Shown here piece by piece: positions 1-5,308 of a DNA stretch of 7,540 nt; position 1 is the first letter of the stretch; each line of letters opens with the position of its first letter. The position numbers and the translations under genes were made by a program. The DNA comes from a bacterium (GTDB lineage: Bacteria; Krumholzibacteriota; Krumholzibacteria; LZORAL124-64-63): positions 1 through 7,540 of the forward strand of contig JAUUZX010000051.1 in the NCBI GenBank assembly GCA_030592025.1, in the 5' to 3' direction. The notes beneath the pieces are model-generated. The model did not search any database, was not told the DNA's origin, and worked only from the letters and a program-made list of their open reading frames with translations.

Positions 1-992
1 CCGACGGTCACCGTGTAGACCGTGGTGGCGTCGAGGGCCTTGACCAGCAGCACCACCACGTAGGAAATGCCGACGACGAGGCCGGAAACCTCGGCCCCGG
101 GGCCCGCGATCGTGACGTGGTCGACGTAGCTGTCAATGTCCATGATCTCGTTGAAGTCGACCCGCACGCCGATCAGGTCCGGCGCGACGCCGGTGGCGCC
201 GTCGACCGGGAAGGTGCTCGTCACGAAGGGGGCCGACGTGTCCACCGCGGCGGGAGCCGTGCAGAAGCTGCTCATGAAGGGCTCCGCCAGCCCGTTGCCG
301 GCCAGGTCGGTCACCGAATCGGCCACGTGGATCGAGTGGACCGTGCCGGCGTTGAGGTCTCCCGCCACGACCAATTGGCAGGACGTCGGTCCCGGCACGA
401 GGTCCGCCGCGGCCACGAGGGGACCCGAAGTGTCCAGCCCCACCCGCAGCTCGATGCCGCCGGCGAACGTCCCCTCATCCATGGCTTCGTTGAAGTGGAC
501 CTCGACCATGCCCGTCATGACCGCCACCCCCACGGCGCCGTCGAAGGGATCGGTCAGCACCACGAGGGGCGGCGCCAGATCGGCGGCCGCGGCCTCGGTC
601 GTGAACATCGCCAGGAATGGTGCGGTCAAAGGGTTGCCGGCCATGTCGGTGACGTCGGTCGTCACGTGGATGCCGTAGAGGGTCGCGGGCACCAGATCAT
701 CGCCCAGCCCGAAGCTGCAGTAGGTGCCTCCGGTGTGGAAGGACGAGGGCGTCAGCCGGGGGCCGGCCGGATCGTCGCCCACCGTGAGGTAGACGTGATC
801 GGCGTAGGAGTCCCGATCCATCTGCTCGTCGAACTGGATGGTAACCGCCAGGAGCTCCATGGTCACCTGGGCGTCGCCGTCGGCGGGGATCGTGGTGGCC
901 ACCGTCGGCGGGATCACGTCCTGGGCCAGTACCGGGCACGCTGCCGCCAACGCCAGCACCAGAACTGCACTTGTGCATCGTTCACGTGTCAT
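1..992 (-). CDS. Secreted protein with tandem SbsA-type Ig-like domains, 5' part (runs off left edge)
   Basis: About 330 codons stay open from an ATG at 992 to the window edge, so the C-terminus is missing. The N-terminus (MTRERCTSAVLVLALAAAC, then PVLAQD) is a signal peptide, probably cut after VLA near residue 23. Cys19 makes a lipoprotein possible, but AAAC is a poor lipobox. Three repeats of roughly 105-110 residues follow, starting near residues 26, 139 and 251. Each opens with a PP/AP-V-T-P-DG block, carries a V-x-F-(D/N)-E-x-MD motif, and the first two close with a TD-(M/L)-AGN-PL-type motif and FTTE or FCTA. This is the pattern of SbsA Ig-like domains (Big_5) of surface and exported proteins, which usually act as structural spacers or adhesion modules. 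GGAAG lies about 10 nt upstream of the ATG. The gene is divergent from the selenoprotein gene. A C-terminal enzyme or sorting domain may lie outside the window. No specific function can be assigned. Confidence 0.85.
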   Translation of the reverse strand, partial: MTRERCTSAVLVLALAAACPVLAQDVIPPTVATTIPADGDAQVTMELLAVTIQFDEQMDRDSYADHVYLTVGDDPAGPRLTPSSFHTGGTYCSFGLGDDLVPATLYGIHVTTDVTDMAGNPLTAPFLAMFTTEAAAADLAPPLVVLTDPFDGAVGVAVMTGMVEVHFNEAMDEGTFAGGIELRVGLDTSGPLVAAADLVPGPTSCQLVVAGDLNAGTVHSIHVADSVTDLAGNGLAEPFMSSFCTAPAAVDTSAPFVTSTFPVDGATGVAPDLIGVRVDFNEIMDIDSYVDHVTIAGPGAEVSGLVVGISYVVVLLVKALDATTVYTVTV

Positions 993-1088
993 GTCGATGA
1001 GTCTTCCGTCAGGGCCGACCGTTCCCCCAGCGGCCCGGGTCCTCACGCATAGGATTCTGCATGTTGTCGCCATGACGGCGACGGGCGG

Positions 1089-1097
1089 ATAATAGCA
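1089..1097 (-). promoter_or_regulatory. Candidate extended -10 promoter for the Ig-like gene
   Basis: On the minus strand TGC precedes TATTAT, giving an extended -10 element about 90 nt upstream of the ATG at 992. No convincing -35 stands 16-18 nt further up. An ATGGCG hexamer like that of the selenoprotein promoters also occurs on this strand nearer the gene, but its matching -10 (TATGCG) is poor. Confidence 0.35.
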
Positions 1098-1136
1098 CAG
1101 GTTCACCTCCGGGTTCACGCCCGAACACGGATATCC

Positions 1137-1165
1137 ATGGCGGGACCCCGCGGTCTTCCTATAAT
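1137..1165 (+). promoter_or_regulatory. Promoter of selenoprotein gene 1 (ATGGCG-N17-TATAAT)
   Basis: A perfect TATAAT at 1160-1165 lies 17 nt after ATGGCG at 1137-1142. The same two hexamers with the same 17-nt spacing precede the second paralogue at 2092-2120, along with a shared GTCTTCC just before the -10. The -35 is not TTGACA, so a different sigma preference or an activator is possible. The predicted start near 1172 leaves a leader of about 46 nt. Confidence 0.7.
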
Positions 1166-1174
1166 CTAGATTAT
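1161..1174. promoter_or_regulatory. 14-bp perfect palindrome over the -10/start site (candidate operator)
   Basis: ATAATCTAGATTAT is a perfect palindrome that overlaps the -10 box and the expected transcription start. The paralogue carries a related dyad at the same place (2117-2130). The position suits a repressor site. No regulator gene is identifiable nearby. Confidence 0.45.
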
Positions 1175-1217
1175 TGTTGTCTTGTTTAGGGCCCGAGGAA
1201 TACAGGGGGAAGGACCC

Positions 1218-2060
1218 ATGACCATCGCCAAGACACGCCTCCTCGCCATGAGCCTGGCCGTCGCCACCCTGCTGGGCGCGAGCAGCGCCATGGCCGCGGG
1301 GCAGGTGGGCCAGTACGCCGCCAACTTCACCCTCACCGACTCCCAGGGCAACGTCCACACCCTCAGCGACTACCGGGGCGAGGTGGTCCTGCTGTTCATG
1401 ATGGGCTACGGCTGAAAGGAGTGCAAAAGAAGCGGCTCCGGTACGGAAGCCTTCGTGGACAGTTACAACGGCCGGCCTTTTCGCGCGTTCGCCATCGATC
1501 TGTGGGACGGCTCGGACGCCCAGGTCGAGGATTTCCGCAGCGACGCCGGCATCACCTACCCCGCCCTGACCATGGGCACCACCAACGGCATCGGGACGAG
1601 CTACGCCGTGGGCTTCGACGCCTTCTTCGTGGTCGACGGCAGCGGCGTCATCCAGTACCGCCGCCACATCACCGAAGGCTCCCCCGCCTGGCGCCCCGAA
1701 GACGTGGGGCCCATCGTGGACGCGGCCCTCGGCTACCTGCTGTCCGGTGTGGGCGACGTGCCCGCCAACGGTGGTTTTGCCATGGGCGCGACCTACCCCA
1801 ACCCCTTCAACCCCTCCACGCGCATCCCCTACCGCATCGGCGACCAGGGCGGGGACGTGGCGGTGCGGTTGCAGATCCTGGACGTGCGGGGGCGGGTCGT
1901 CCGCACCCTCGTCTCGGGTCGGCAGGCCTCCAATCAGGACTACGATATGGTCTGGGACGGCAAGGACGACGCCGGCCGCGGTTTGCCCAGCGGCACCTAC
2001 GTGGCCCGTCTCGTCGTGGGCGACGAGATCCAGGCGCGCTTCATGACCCTGGTGAAATGA
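1218..2060 (+). CDS. Exported thioredoxin-fold selenoprotein (UxxC) with C-terminal FlgD-Ig/sorting domain, copy 1
   Basis: This reads as one 280-residue protein with an in-frame TGA at 1413-1415 translated as selenocysteine 66. The ATG at 1218 follows AGGGGGAAGGA and aligns with the start of copy 2. Residues 1-26 are a signal peptide (cut after AMA). Residues about 30-180 are an AhpC/TSA-Redoxin-like thioredoxin fold: FTLTDSQG, a YRGEVVLLFMMGYG strand, then U66-K-E-C69, which replaces the usual CxxC. Sec66 and Cys69 are the only redox residues. The cis-Pro site before the fourth strand seems to be Asp134 (GFDAFFVVD). Residues about 185-280 hold YPNPFNP (193-199), LDVRGRVVRTL and WDGKDDAGRG, a FlgD-Ig-like domain resembling type IX secretion tails. 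The protein therefore probably acts in the periplasm or at the surface as a thiol/selenol oxidoreductase or peroxidase; the substrate is unknown. No stop interrupts the 214 codons after the TGA. Translation ends with tandem TGA-TAA at 2058-2063. Selenoprotein reading: high confidence; exact enzymatic role: unknown. Confidence 0.85.
1429..1454 (+). promoter_or_regulatory. Candidate bacterial SECIS hairpin, copy 1
   Basis: Downstream of the TGA at 1413-1415 the RNA can fold as GGCUCC (1434-1439), loop GGUAC (1440-1444), GGAAGCC (1445-1451) with one bulged A. GAA 1429-1431 can pair with UUC 1452-1454 below it across a two-base bulge. The loop begins 24 nt after the UGA and carries GGU. Both fit the known bacterial SECIS rules (apical loop roughly 16-37 nt past UGA, conserved G at the loop start). 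The hairpin lies in the coding sequence, as bacterial SECIS elements do, and would recruit SelB. Confidence 0.7.
1914..1978 (+). repeat. 65-nt identical tract shared with 2889-2953
   Basis: This part of the C-terminal domain (around SGRQASNQDYDMVWDGKDD) is identical over 65 nt in both paralogues, synonymous positions included, while flanking sequence differs. It suggests recent gene conversion or strong sequence constraint. Confidence 0.85.
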
Positions 2061-2091
2061 TAATTGCACAAATTCGAATATTTTCCGCCCT

Positions 2092-2120
2092 ATGGCGGCG
2101 TGCCCCCGTCTTCCTATAAT
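2092..2120 (+). promoter_or_regulatory. Promoter of selenoprotein 2/tlpA/barrel operon (ATGGCG-N17-TATAAT)
   Basis: ATGGCG at 2092-2097 and TATAAT at 2115-2120 repeat the arrangement of the first promoter, spacing included. It starts 32 nt after the stop of copy 1. The -35 sits in a small inverted repeat, CCGCC-CTAT-GGCGG (2085-2098). That hairpin lacks a following T-run, so it is not a good terminator and copy 1 transcripts may read through. Confidence 0.7.
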
Positions 2121-2130
2121 CTAGAGATTA
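2117..2130. promoter_or_regulatory. Dyad over -10/start site of copy 2 (candidate operator)
   Basis: TAATCT-AG-AGATTA is an inverted repeat with 6-bp arms overlapping the -10. It corresponds to the palindrome at 1161-1174 but has two extra central bases, so the half-sites are kept and the spacing shifted. This fits a dimeric regulator or a conserved start-site structure. Confidence 0.4.
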
Positions 2131-2150
2131 ATGGTCTTGTATAAGACCAT
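2131..2150 (+). promoter_or_regulatory. 5'-leader hairpin before selenoprotein gene 2
   Basis: ATGGTCTT, loop GTAT, AAGACCAT is a perfect 8-bp stem that would lie a few bases into the transcript. No T-run follows, so it is not a terminator. It may stabilise the mRNA or bind a regulator. Copy 1 has the related TTGTCTTG but no matching right arm. Confidence 0.5.
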
Positions 2151-2192
2151 GAAACCCGTCCATCAACTTCCGGAAAAATGGGGGGATTACCC

Positions 2193-3035
2193 ATGATCAG
2201 CACCAATACACGGCGCATCGCGACAGGCCTGACCCTGGCCATCATGCTGTCGGCCGGCACCGCCCTGGCCACGGGGCAGGTGGGCGAACCCGCAGCCGAC
2301 TTCACCCTCACCGATTCCCAGGGCATGGTCCACACCCTCAGCGACTACCGGGGCGAGGTGGTCATTCTCTTCATGATGGGCTACGCCTGACCCACCTGCA
2401 CCAGTTACGGCTCCGGTACGGAGGCGTTCATGCAGAGTTACAACGGCCAGCCCGTGCGCGCCCTCGCCATCGATTTCTGGGACGGTTCGTCCTCCCAGGT
2501 CGAGAGCTTCCGCACCAACGCGGGCATCAGCTACCCCGCCCTGACCCTGGGCAGCACCAACGGCGTCGGGACCGACTACGCCGTGGGTTACGACGCCTTC
2601 TTCGTGGTCGACGGCAGCGGCGTCATCCAGTACCGCCGCCACATCAGCCAGGGCCCGCCGGCCTGGCGTCCCGAGGAAGTCGGGCCCATCGTGGACGCGG
2701 CTCTCGGCGACCTGCTGTCCGGTGTGGGCGACGTGCCGGCCAACAGCGGTTTCGCCTTGGGTGCGGCCTACCCCAACCCCTTCAACCCCGCCACGCACAT
2801 CCCCTACCGGATCAACGGCGAGGGCGGGGACGCGGCGGTCCGCTTGCAGATCCTGGACGTGCGGGGGCGTGTGGTGCGCACCCTCGTGTCGGGTCGGCAG
2901 GCCTCCAATCAGGACTACGATATGGTCTGGGACGGCAAGGACGACGCCGGCCGGGGCATGCCCAGCGCCACGTACATGGCCCGTCTCGTCGTGCGCGATG
3001 AAACCCAGTCGCGCTTCATGACCCTGGTGAAGTAG
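2193..3035 (+). CDS. Exported thioredoxin-fold selenoprotein (UxxC) with C-terminal FlgD-Ig/sorting domain, copy 2
   Basis: This paralogue of the upstream gene also has 280 residues, with TGA at 2388-2390 as selenocysteine 66. The ATG at 2193 is chosen over the one at 2178 because it aligns with copy 1 (both read CCCATGA after a G-rich stretch). Residues 1-26 are a signal peptide ending AGTALA. The thioredoxin-like domain has the same FTLTDSQG and FMMGYA strand followed by U66-P-T-C69. Cys69 is the only cysteine, and GYDAFFVVD again lacks the cis-Pro. The C-terminal domain has YPNPFNP at 193-199, LDVRGRVVRTL and WDGKDDAGRG. The stop is TAG. It lies 18 nt upstream of the tlpA-like gene, so it probably leads that operon. 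UPTC is closer to a typical redox motif than the UKEC of copy 1. The two may differ in substrate or expression. Role: periplasmic or surface redox protein; substrate unknown. Confidence 0.85.
2407..2427 (+). promoter_or_regulatory. Candidate bacterial SECIS hairpin, copy 2
   Basis: After the TGA at 2388-2390, GCUCC (2410-2414) pairs with GGA-GC (2420-2425, G2423 bulged) around the loop GGUAC (2415-2419). The loop starts 24 nt after the UGA, as in copy 1, and the bulged purine is in the same place. AC/GU pairs at 2407-2408/2426-2427 can extend the stem. The 3' arm contains GGAGG five bases before an ATG at 2430, which could act as an internal ribosome site. Confidence 0.7.
2889..2953 (+). repeat. 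65-nt identical tract shared with 1914-1978
   Basis: Exact copy of the tract in the first paralogue, bounded by single-base differences on both sides. Confidence 0.85.
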
Positions 3036-3053
3036 AAGGGTGGAAGAGGATAC

Positions 3054-3638
3054 ATGACCCACGTTGAACTTCGTTCGTGGCGGCGTCTGCCAACGGTCCG
3101 GGGACGGATGGGGAGCCTTGCGGGGCTCCTCGTCCTCCTGGCCGCACTTCTGGCAGTCCCGGCGACAGCCGCCGCCGCACCGGCCGACCTCGGCCCGGCC
3201 CCCGCCTTCACTCTCGAGACCCACGCCGGCGGGCGCACCAGCCTGGCCGACCACCTCGAGAACGGCCCCGTGATCATCGACTTCTGGGCCACCTGGTGCG
3301 GCCCCTGCCGCAAGGCCCTGCCCCATCTCCAGGCGCTCCAGGACCAGTACCGCGACCAGGGCCTGACGGTGCTCGCCGTGAGCATCGACGACCCCCGCAA
3401 CCAGCCCAAGATCGGCGGCTTCGTCCGCTCCCAGAAGCTCGACTTCCCCATCCTGCTCGATGGTGACAGCCGCGTGGCCCGCCTCTACCGCGTGGCCAGC
3501 GTCCCGTCGACGTTCCTGGTCTCACCGGAAGGGCGCGTCGTGGCGCTGCACCGCGGCTACCGGGACGGGGACGAGAAACTCCTGGCCGCCGAAGTGGCTG
3601 AATTGTTCGACGCCCTCACCGCCGCGGAGGCCCCATGA
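3054..3638 (+). CDS. TlpA/ResA-like periplasmic thioredoxin (CGPC)
   Basis: This 194-residue protein is a thiol:disulfide oxidoreductase of the TlpA/ResA type. The ATG at 3054 follows GGAAGAGGA with a short gap; an ATG at 3108 (MGSLAGLL) is an alternative. A basic N-terminus and hydrophobic stretch (about 21-42, ending TAAAAP) form a signal peptide or membrane anchor, so it acts in the periplasm. FWATWCGPC carries catalytic Cys82 and Cys85. VAVSIDD-type strands and the cis-Pro motif VPSTF (Pro151) complete a standard fold of usual length. Relatives reduce disulfides in cytochrome c maturation or other exported proteins. Here it sits 18 nt after selenoprotein 2 and overlaps the barrel gene by 4 nt (ATGA), so it may recycle the UxxC proteins or act on the barrel. 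That partnership is inferred. It stops with TGA, which shows TGA is a normal stop in this genome. Confidence 0.92.
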   Translation: MTHVELRSWRRLPTVRGRMGSLAGLLVLLAALLAVPATAAAAPADLGPAPAFTLETHAGGRTSLADHLENGPVIIDFWATWCGPCRKALPHLQALQDQYRDQGLTVLAVSIDDPRNQPKIGGFVRSQKLDFPILLDGDSRVARLYRVASVPSTFLVSPEGRVVALHRGYRDGDEKLLAAEVAELFDALTAAEAP

Positions 3639-5236
3639 AATTTCCCGCTCTCGTCGCGCTGCTGGTCCTGACCAGCGGCGCGCTTCCGCCTGTGGCGTCC
3701 GCCCAACTCTGGGGCGACGAGGAGGCGGGCTACCTCCAGGCCGGCAACCTCATGGAGTACCAGGTGGGCCGCGATCCTTCAGGTGAGGAGGACGAGCGCA
3801 CCAAACACGTCGACCAGTTCATCCTCGACTACACCAAGGGCGACCTGCGCCTCGGCCTGCGCTACGAGTTCTACCGCCCGTCCCCCGACGAGATCGGCGT
3901 GCCGGCGGCCTACGACCGCCTGACCCAGAAGTACGCCGAGTGGTCGAGCCCCGACCTCACCGTGCGCATCGGCAACGGCTACACGATCCTGGGCCGGGGC
4001 CTTCTCTTTCGTGCCTTCGAGTTGCCGGGTGTCGTGCGCGACGCGTCCTTCCCCCGCGCCCGCTACGCCGAGAGCCGCGACCTGGACGGCGTCATCATCA
4101 CCGGACGGGCCGGCCGCACCGAGGTCGTCCTGCTCACGGGCAAGCCCGTCAGTAACCCGGACAACCCCTACAGCGACGTCGCCTTCGTCACCCGGCGCGC
4201 CGGCGATCTCTCTGGCGGCCAGGTGCGCTTCGACGCAGGGCGGGGCACCCGGGTGGGCCTGTCCTACGTGCGCAGCGACGTCTTCGAGTTCGAGGAACAG
4301 GGCGGCGCCGACCTCGAGTTGCGCGTCGACCAGCTCGTGCCCGCCCTGGCCGACGCCGGTTTCGGCCTGCGCGCCTACGGCGAGTACGCGGGCCGGCAGT
4401 GGCGTCCCTTCGAGGACGGGTTCTCCGGCACCGACGGCACCCCCCACGCCATCTACTCGGCCTTCGAGCTCTCCTACGGCACCTGGGGCGCCAGCTTCGA
4501 GACCAAGCGCTACCACAAGTTCAACCTGAAGGTGAACGACCCGCCCAGCTTGGTCCCCGAGTTCGGCGACCACCTCCTGAACCGCTCGACCCACGTCCTC
4601 GAGGCCGACGACGAGATCGGCAGCCAACTGACGATCCAGGGCGCCCTGCCCCGGGACTACACCCTGCGCGCCGAGTACTCCCACGCCATCAACCGACGCG
4701 ACATCCTCGGCCGTTACGATGGCTCCCTGCGCTACGACCTGTGGTTCCTGGGCCTGGAGACGCCCGTCACCGGCACCTGGCACGCCGCGTTGTTCGGCGC
4801 CGTGGGCCAGGACGAGGTCGAGGGCATCTCTGACCGTTGGGTCACCGGCGCCGAGATCACCCGCCATCTGGACGGGGGCTACGCGGTGAAGGGGGACCTC
4901 GAGTACCTCAAGGAGCAGAGCAAGGGCTTCGCCGGCGAGAGCGAATTCGAGAGCTTGTGGGCAGCGCTTTCGGTGAGTTTGGCCGGGCGGGGATCGGTGG
5001 CGTTGCAGGCGGAGTTTTCCAATGATCCGGCGGAGAAGGATGACCCCTTTACGGACGACCTGGAGACCGACGCCCGCGCCTGGTGGGGCGGGGTCGTGAA
5101 TGTGCAGATCGATGCTCATCATGAGGCGACGTTGTTTGTGGGGGAGCGAAGGGGCGGGACGGCTTGCACGTCGGGGACTTGTTATGAGGTGCCGGAGTTT
5201 ACGGGGGTGGAAGTGCGATTAACCAGTCGGTTTTGA
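3635..5236 (+). CDS. Outer-membrane beta-barrel protein (DUF6029-like)
   Basis: This 533-residue exported protein starts within the ATGA overlap, with GGAGG four bases upstream. The signal peptide ends PPVASA (about residue 23). The rest alternates aromatic/hydrophobic and polar residues typical of a beta-barrel and ends in TSRF, the terminal Phe recognised in outer-membrane assembly. The stretch around NGYTILGRGLLFRAFE and RDLDGVIITG, and the C-terminal GGTACTSGTCYEVPEF, resemble DUF6029 proteins of Bacteroidetes-like bacteria; I recall this from the family and have not searched. The function of that family is not known. Its only cysteines, Cys511 and Cys516, lie in the last hairpin and could form a disulfide facing outward. 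Operon position behind thiol oxidoreductases makes it a candidate client or partner. From about 4960 the codons shift from C-ending to G/T-ending. The stop is TGA. Confidence 0.8.
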   Translation: MKFPALVALLVLTSGALPPVASAQLWGDEEAGYLQAGNLMEYQVGRDPSGEEDERTKHVDQFILDYTKGDLRLGLRYEFYRPSPDEIGVPAAYDRLTQKYAEWSSPDLTVRIGNGYTILGRGLLFRAFELPGVVRDASFPRARYAESRDLDGVIITGRAGRTEVVLLTGKPVSNPDNPYSDVAFVTRRAGDLSGGQVRFDAGRGTRVGLSYVRSDVFEFEEQGGADLELRVDQLVPALADAGFGLRAYGEYAGRQWRPFEDGFSGTDGTPHAIYSAFELSYGTWGASFETKRYHKFNLKVNDPPSLVPEFGDHLLNRSTHVLEADDEIGSQLTIQGALPRDYTLRAEYSHAINRRDILGRYDGSLRYDLWFLGLETPVTGTWHAALFGAVGQDEVEGISDRWVTGAEITRHLDGGYAVKGDLEYLKEQSKGFAGESEFESLWAALSVSLAGRGSVALQAEFSNDPAEKDDPFTDDLETDARAWWGGVVNVQIDAHHEATLFVGERRGGTACTSGTCYEVPEFTGVEVRLTSRF

Positions 5237-5269
5237 CAGGGGGGCTTACGCCTGATCTTCAGCACCCAC
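5237..5269. other. Gap between barrel gene and IS; no clear terminator
   Basis: Only a weak GGGC-TTAC-GCCT hairpin is visible, with no T-run. CACCC-AC-GGGTG straddles the IS end. The natural end of the operon may have been displaced by the insertion. Confidence 0.5.
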
Positions 5270-5299
5270 GGGTGTGTCAACAGAACTGTGTAAGCAGCC
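5270..5299. repeat. IS256 terminal inverted repeat, left
   Basis: GGGTGTGT at the tip and AACTGTGTAAGCAGCC inside mirror the other end. The inner 16 bases match the right repeat at 15 positions. The exact outer edge is uncertain by a base or two. Confidence 0.75.
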
Positions 5300-5308
5300 T
5301 CTCATGAT

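Larger units (their letters stand above)
1137..2060 (+). repeat. Tandem gene duplication, unit 1 (promoter plus selenoprotein gene)
   Basis: The unit from the ATGGCG -35 through the coding region is paralogous to 2092-3035. The two genes have the same codon count, the TGA at the same codon and similar promoters. The leaders differ: only unit 2 has the 20-nt hairpin. Confidence 0.85.
2092..3035 (+). repeat. Tandem gene duplication, unit 2
   Basis: Partner of 1137-2060: promoter plus selenoprotein gene, with the same promoter geometry, protein length and recoded codon position. Confidence 0.85.

Noticed and set aside
117..1052. 311-residue plus-strand ORF at the left edge
   Set aside because: Antisense shadow of the Ig-like protein, which has clear repeats and a signal peptide.
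1413..1415. TGA as nonsense mutation (pseudogenes)
   Set aside because: Both paralogues have it at the same codon, both keep long intact frames after it, and the codon replaces the redox-active Cys. Two independent identical inactivations without other decay are unlikely.
2085..2098. Hairpin CCGCC-CTAT-GGCGG as terminator of copy 1
   Set aside because: No T-run follows, the stem is only 5 bp and it overlaps the conserved -35 of the next promoter.
1421..2119. 232-residue ORF overlapping copy 1 in another frame
   Set aside because: Arg/Pro-rich shadow frame of GC-rich DNA; the redoxin and tail homology lies in the other frame.
2187..3326. 379-residue antisense ORF across copy 2 and tlpA
   Set aside because: Low-complexity Gly/Val/Ala antisense frame spanning two clear genes; no domain visible.
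3779..5122. 447-residue antisense ORF under the barrel gene
   Set aside because: Composition is typical of an antisense shadow; the sense strand has a signal peptide, barrel pattern, ribosome site and operon overlap.
1413..5236. Genome-wide reassignment of TGA (codes 4 or 25)
   Set aside because: TGA ends copy 1, the tlpA-like gene and the barrel at sensible C-termini, and the GC content is high. Recoding is local.
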